Positions 31,495 through 35,046 of a stretch of 35,046 bases of DNA are shown in pieces (positions within the stretch are counted from its first letter, which is position 1; the number at the start of each line of letters is the position of its first letter). The translations under genes were made by a program, and so were the position numbers. The DNA is from Longicatena sp. (GTDB taxonomy: Bacteria > Bacillota_I > Bacilli_A > Erysipelotrichales > Erysipelotrichaceae): positions 1-35,046 of the forward strand of contig JAHHST010000004.1 in the NCBI GenBank assembly GCA_020025055.1, given 5' to 3'. The notes beneath the pieces were generated by a model. The model made no database searches. It was given only the letters and a program-made list of their open reading frames with translations, and had not been told where the DNA came from.

Positions 31495-34023
31495 ATGAAA
31501 TTTCTTAATAAATTTTCAATTCGAAATCTTAAGTTAAATAAAAAAAGAACAGTTAGTACGATTATAGGAGTTATTTTATCAACAGCGCTTATTTGCGGGT
31601 TTTCAATATTATGTTTAAGTTTTAAAGAAACACTAGTACAAGCAGAAATTGTAAATAGTGGATATTATCATTTACAAATCGAAAATACAAGTAAGCAAGA
31701 AAGAGATGTATTGGAGCAAAATCGAGATATTGAAGATATTCTTTATGTAAATAAGATTGGATATGGAATTCTCAAAGGATTAAAAAATGAATCGAAACCG
31801 TACATTCAATTAAATTCAATGGATCGAAATACATTTGATAAGCTGGCATTTCATCTAAAGAAAGGAAGATTTCCTAAAAATAATCACGAGATTCTAATTA
31901 GTGAACATATGTTATCAAATGGTGATGTGGAATATAAAATAGGAGATGTTATTGAACTTGATATTAAAGAGCGTTATTCAATAAAAGAAGATCATAAGAT
32001 AGATGATAGCTGTGAATATGAAGCAATAGATGAAAAACTGATTCATACAAAGCCATATGAATTTACGATTGTAGGGATTATAGAGCGTCCTGTTGATAGC
32101 GTGATTACTACAAATATATCGAATTCTATACAAGACATATTTATTACATTGAAACATCCTAACAAGTATAAAACTTCCATTAGTCAAATAGTAGGGGTAG
32201 ATCACTTTGATAATATAGGAAGTGGAAAGATGAATTTCGATAGTTCGCGAATTCAAATAAATAATGAATTAATTCGATGGGAAACTTTGTCATTTAGTGA
32301 TGGAAATACAAAAATAATGTATTCAGTAGGTGCTATTATTATTGCAATAATTATGTTAACAAGCATTTATTGTATTCGTAATTCATTTGCAATATCCCTT
32401 GTTGAAAAGAAAAAGATGTATGGAATGCTTGCAAGCATTGGTGCAACAAAGAAGCAACTAAGAAATAGTGTCTTAACAGAAGCATATATCATTGCATGTA
32501 TTGGTATTCCAATTGGAATTATAGCAGGAATTGGCGCAATTTATATCGTTATAAAAGTGGTCAATAGTATTATAGGAGACATGTTATTTCCACATTTGAA
32601 TGGAATTGTCTATAAAGTTTCATTTATTCCAATTTTAATTGCTATTATCCTAGGATTTATTTCCATTTATTTTTCTGCAAGATCATCAGCAAAAAAGGCT
32701 AGTAGGGTATCACCAATTCAAAATTTGAGGAATGTAGAAGATATAAGTTGTAATGAAAAACAGGTAAAGTCTTCTAATATTATTCGTAAATTATTTGGAA
32801 TGGGAGGAGTTATTGCCTATAAAAATTTAAAGAGAAGTAAAAAGAAATATCGTACGACTGTAATATCTTTAATGATTAGTATATGTGTGTTTATTTCAAT
32901 ATCTACATTTATACAAGATGCATTTGCTCTAACAGCGAAGTATTTTGAAACAATTGACTATAATCTAATGATTGAGGATTATGATTCTTTACAAAAGATA
33001 GATCAACAACAATCATTAAAAAATAAAGTAGATGAAATATTAAAAAATGAACAAGTCATATATTTATATCAGGCACATTATGGTGGAATGGATATATTTG
33101 ATTTATCAAAAATAAATAAAAAATATTATTCGAAAGTTACACAAAAGAATAATGTAGAAAATATGTATCAAGGTCAACCTATATATATATCTATTGTGTC
33201 TGTGGATGATGCTTCTTATCGTAAGTTTTGTAAGAAGATTGGCGTAAATTATGATGATGTAAAAGATAAGGGTATTTTGAATGATTATCATTATTTAGAA
33301 CAAGAAGAATATAAAAATCAGTTTATGCGTAGTTTTACTTTTGAAAAAGGAGAGCGTATAAAAGGATATTATGGCGAAAAGAAGCAGAAGATTGAAAAAA
33401 CAATCGGAGCGATTACGAATCAGTCACTATATGGAATGGAAGATACCAAAATAGATAGTGGTTACTTAATTGTGAATCAAAAATATGAAAAAGATATAAC
33501 TATGGATTTAAGTAAAGTTTTGATTAAGACAGATAATGTACAGGTGATTGAAAAAGAAATTCAAAATAATTCTTTAAATATTACAAATTTAGATCAATTT
33601 GCAAAAGAATCTAATGCAATGAGAATAGTGACAAGTATTTTCTTATACGGGTTTTTGACAGTGATTATTTTAATTAGTATAACGAATATCTTTAACACAA
33701 TTACTTCTAACATTGATTTACGACAAAGAGAATTTGCAATGTTAAAGAGTGTGGGAATGAAATCATCTGAATTTAACCGAATGGTAAATTTAGAAATACT
33801 ATTTTATTGTACAAAATCATTAGCGTTAGGTGTACTATTTGGATGTATGCTGTCTGTAATGATTAACAATGCTTTTAAAATGAAGATGTTTTATTTTCCA
33901 ATACATGCCATTCTTATTTCAATCATTGTTGTATTTATCATAGTCTTTATTATTATGCATTATTCAGTTCATAAAATTAATTCACAAAATATTATTGAAA
34001 CAATTCGCAATGAAAATATATAA
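31495..34023 (+). CDS. ABC transporter permease with two FtsX domains
   Basis: An 842-aa membrane protein. Helix 1 is at about 20-42, an extracellular domain at about 43-273, helices near 275-297, 330-352 and 376-396, then helix 5 (about 456-475), a second extracellular domain (about 480-705) and three helices (about 709-730, 767-790, 801-822). Each three-helix block is an FtsX domain, with MYGMLASIGATKKQLRNS and FAMLKSVGMKSSEFNRM as the matching cytoplasmic coupling segments. Two large outer domains with eight helices fit the peptide- or lipid-handling FtsX permeases rather than the ten-helix BceB topology. With the regulator genes behind it, defence against or export of an antimicrobial or signalling peptide is likely but unproven. 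Confidence 0.9.
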   Translation: MKFLNKFSIRNLKLNKKRTVSTIIGVILSTALICGFSILCLSFKETLVQAEIVNSGYYHLQIENTSKQERDVLEQNRDIEDILYVNKIGYGILKGLKNESKPYIQLNSMDRNTFDKLAFHLKKGRFPKNNHEILISEHMLSNGDVEYKIGDVIELDIKERYSIKEDHKIDDSCEYEAIDEKLIHTKPYEFTIVGIIERPVDSVITTNISNSIQDIFITLKHPNKYKTSISQIVGVDHFDNIGSGKMNFDSSRIQINNELIRWETLSFSDGNTKIMYSVGAIIIAIIMLTSIYCIRNSFAISLVEKKKMYGMLASIGATKKQLRNSVLTEAYIIACIGIPIGIIAGIGAIYIVIKVVNSIIGDMLFPHLNGIVYKVSFIPILIAIILGFISIYFSARSSAKKASRVSPIQNLRNVEDISCNEKQVKSSNIIRKLFGMGGVIAYKNLKRSKKKYRTTVISLMISICVFISISTFIQDAFALTAKYFETIDYNLMIEDYDSLQKIDQQQSLKNKVDEILKNEQVIYLYQAHYGGMDIFDLSKINKKYYSKVTQKNNVENMYQGQPIYISIVSVDDASYRKFCKKIGVNYDDVKDKGILNDYHYLEQEEYKNQFMRSFTFEKGERIKGYYGEKKQKIEKTIGAITNQSLYGMEDTKIDSGYLIVNQKYEKDITMDLSKVLIKTDNVQVIEKEIQNNSLNITNLDQFAKESNAMRIVTSIFLYGFLTVIILISITNIFNTITSNIDLRQREFAMLKSVGMKSSEFNRMVNLEILFYCTKSLALGVLFGCMLSVMINNAFKMKMFYFPIHAILISIIVVFIIVFIIMHYSVHKINSQNIIETIRNENI

Positions 34024-34048
34024 AAGGGAATGAATCGATTCCCTTTTT
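34022..34048 (+). terminator. Terminator after the permease
   Basis: AAAAGGGAAT (34022-34031) pairs with ATTCCCTTTT (34038-34047) across a 6-nt loop, then T. It separates the transporter from the two-component genes. Confidence 0.8.
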
Positions 34049-34052
34049 ATAC

Positions 34053-34058
34053 TATAAT
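34053..34058 (+). promoter_or_regulatory. Possible promoter of the two-component genes
   Basis: A perfect TATAAT 5 nt behind the terminator and 24 nt before the regulator ATG. No TG extension and no clear -35, which would fall inside the terminator stem. Confidence 0.4.
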
Positions 34059-34081
34059 AATGACAAGGAGTGGTCGATGTG

Positions 34082-34735
34082 ATGAAAATTTTATTAGTAG
34101 AAGATGATGAAACAATTGCAAAAGGATTATGTTATTTATTTCAACAAAATCACTATGATATGATACATAAAAATACAATTGATTCAGCCAAAAAATATTT
34201 AAATGAAGCGAAACCGTCTTGTATAATATTAGATGTGACATTACCGGATGGGGATGGATTTACGTTTTATGAAGAAAATATAAAAGCATTGCATATACCT
34301 ACAGTTTTTTTGACTGCAAAAGATGAGGAAGATGATATTGTAAAAGGATTTGATCTTGGTGCAGATGATTATATTACAAAACCTTTTTTAACTAGAGAAT
34401 TATTAGCAAGAGTTCATCGCATATTAAGAAATACACAAGAAAATAATCTTATCCAAGTCAAAGATATTTCATTTGATTTTAATAAGATGATTGTTTATAA
34501 AAATAAAGAAGAATTAGTACTTACTAGTTTGGAATTAAAAATTTTACATTTATTATTTATGAATATTAATAAAGTTGTATCTAGGTCATGGATTATACAA
34601 AAAATATGGGAATGGACAGGAAATGATGTATATGATAATACAGTTACCGTATATTTAAAAAGAATTAGAGAAAAGTTAGGAACGGACATTATTAAGACAA
34701 TTAAAGGAATTGGGTATCGAATTGATGAAGAATAA
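34082..34735 (+). CDS. OmpR/PhoB-family response regulator
   Basis: A 217-aa regulator. The receiver domain has acidic pocket D8/D9, phospho-acceptor Asp51 in ILDVTLPDGDG, T78 and K100 in DDYITKPF. The C-terminal winged helix (about 122-217) carries LTSLELKILHLLF and VTVYLKRIREKLG, with KGIGYRI at the end. The open frame begins at GTG 34070, but that codon overlaps the SD AAGGAG (34065-34070). I use ATG 34082 (MKILLVEDD); GTG 34079 is equally possible. The histidine kinase gene overlaps it by 11 nt. Likely target: the 11-bp direct repeat before the ABC transporter. Confidence 0.95.
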   Translation: MKILLVEDDETIAKGLCYLFQQNHYDMIHKNTIDSAKKYLNEAKPSCIILDVTLPDGDGFTFYEENIKALHIPTVFLTAKDEEDDIVKGFDLGADDYITKPFLTRELLARVHRILRNTQENNLIQVKDISFDFNKMIVYKNKEELVLTSLELKILHLLFMNINKVVSRSWIIQKIWEWTGNDVYDNTVTVYLKRIREKLGTDIIKTIKGIGYRIDEE

Positions 34736-35046
34736 AGTAAGATTAAAGAAAACTATTTTTATTTTAGTTATATGTATATGTCTTAGTATGATTTTATTTG
34801 GTGCAATACAAATATATCAATATAAAAGTTATACAAGGAATTTCAATGATAAGATTGAAAGTATTATGCAATATGTATTAGAAGAATATGATAATGTTTC
34901 AAAATCAGATTTGATGAAATTATTAAATGATACAGAAAAGACACATCAATTTGTAAAAGAGTATGGAATTGACGATCAAAATGAATCAATTATTCTTGAA
35001 AATGATCAATCATTTCGCACATATTTATATAGTAACTGTATATGTA
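34725..35046 (+). CDS. Sensor histidine kinase, N-terminal part (cut by window end)
   Basis: An open frame from ATG 34725 to the window end (107 codons visible), overlapping the regulator by 11 nt. It starts with a basic segment (MKNKVRLKKT), then one hydrophobic helix (about 11-29), and then a hydrophilic region of at least 75 residues that would lie outside the cell. No kinase motif is in view. The kinase call rests on position directly behind a response regulator and on the membrane layout. The outer domain is longer than the minimal loop of BceS-type intramembrane sensors, so it may sense a ligand directly. Confidence 0.75.
   Translation, partial: MKNKVRLKKTIFILVICICLSMILFGAIQIYQYKSYTRNFNDKIESIMQYVLEEYDNVSKSDLMKLLNDTEKTHQFVKEYGIDDQNESIILENDQSFRTYLYSNCIC

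Noticed and set aside
34047..34241. Minus-strand frame opposite the response regulator start
   Set aside because: It overlaps the terminator, promoter and first codons of a firm gene and has no signals of its own.
1..35046. CRISPR array, insertion sequence, prophage, tRNA or rRNA
   Set aside because: No regularly spaced repeats, transposase or integrase genes, terminal inverted repeats of element size, or cloverleaf or rRNA sequence were seen on either strand by eye.

Overview
The window is an AT-rich stretch (by eye roughly one third G+C) of a low-GC Firmicutes chromosome, most likely from the class Erysipelotrichia. That placement is inferred from gene order and protein style and was not tested by a search. 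Several blocks match Bacillus subtilis neighbourhoods: RNase J2 / FtsK-SpoIIIE / YmfF-YmfH; RpsD / EzrA / cysteine desulfurase / ThiI; RecJ / Apt / RSH; DUF177 / L32; and RimP / NusA / YlxR / YlxQ / IF-2 / RbfA. I see no phage, insertion sequence, CRISPR array, tRNA or rRNA.

Layout. 1-4243: an RNase J paralogue whose metal site is eroded, then the FtsK DNA translocase. 4352-6869: an overlapping pair of M16 peptidases, one without and one with the zinc motif. 7036-7400: a possible leader peptide and a short tail-less SSB. 7435-8251 (minus): rpsD with a structured leader and a 28-nt perfect palindrome beside its ribosome site. 8373-12458: ezrA, cysteine desulfurase and thiI. 12503-12667: an unrecognised 54-aa charged protein whose ribosome site lies in a hairpin. 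12755-17726: recJ, apt, relA and a GNAT acetyltransferase. 17727-17901: a gene-free gap that looks like a small RNA unit. 17902-19559 (minus): a DUF218 protein and TmcAL. 19721-21481: an alpha/beta hydrolase, DUF177 and L32. 21557-26520: the rimP-to-rbfA translation and transcription operon, with a leader that can fold two ways. 26610-28244 (minus): a vitamin B12 operon. 28276-30642 (minus): a CtpE-like P-type ATPase. 30761-35046: an ABC transporter (ATPase and two-FtsX permease), an OmpR-type regulator and the start of its sensor kinase, which runs off the window.

How it works together. Most of the window is housekeeping: RNA turnover, chromosome segregation, division, tRNA thiolation and acetylation, stringent response, and ribosome assembly. 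Two regions are accessory. The first is the B12 cassette: a cobalamin riboswitch controls a corrinoid adenosyltransferase, an ECF-type S component and a DUF4430 lipoprotein related to the C-terminal domain of animal transcobalamin and intrinsic factor. The inferred route is surface capture, membrane transport, then adenosylation, with product feedback through the riboswitch. The second is the ABC transporter / two-component module, which has two copies of a 9-nt element 11 bp apart in front of the transporter, the spacing used by OmpR/PhoB regulators.

Promoters in this window repeatedly use an extended -10 (TGnTATAAT or close), often without a recognisable -35. All promoter, terminator and RNA-fold calls were made by eye and were not computed.
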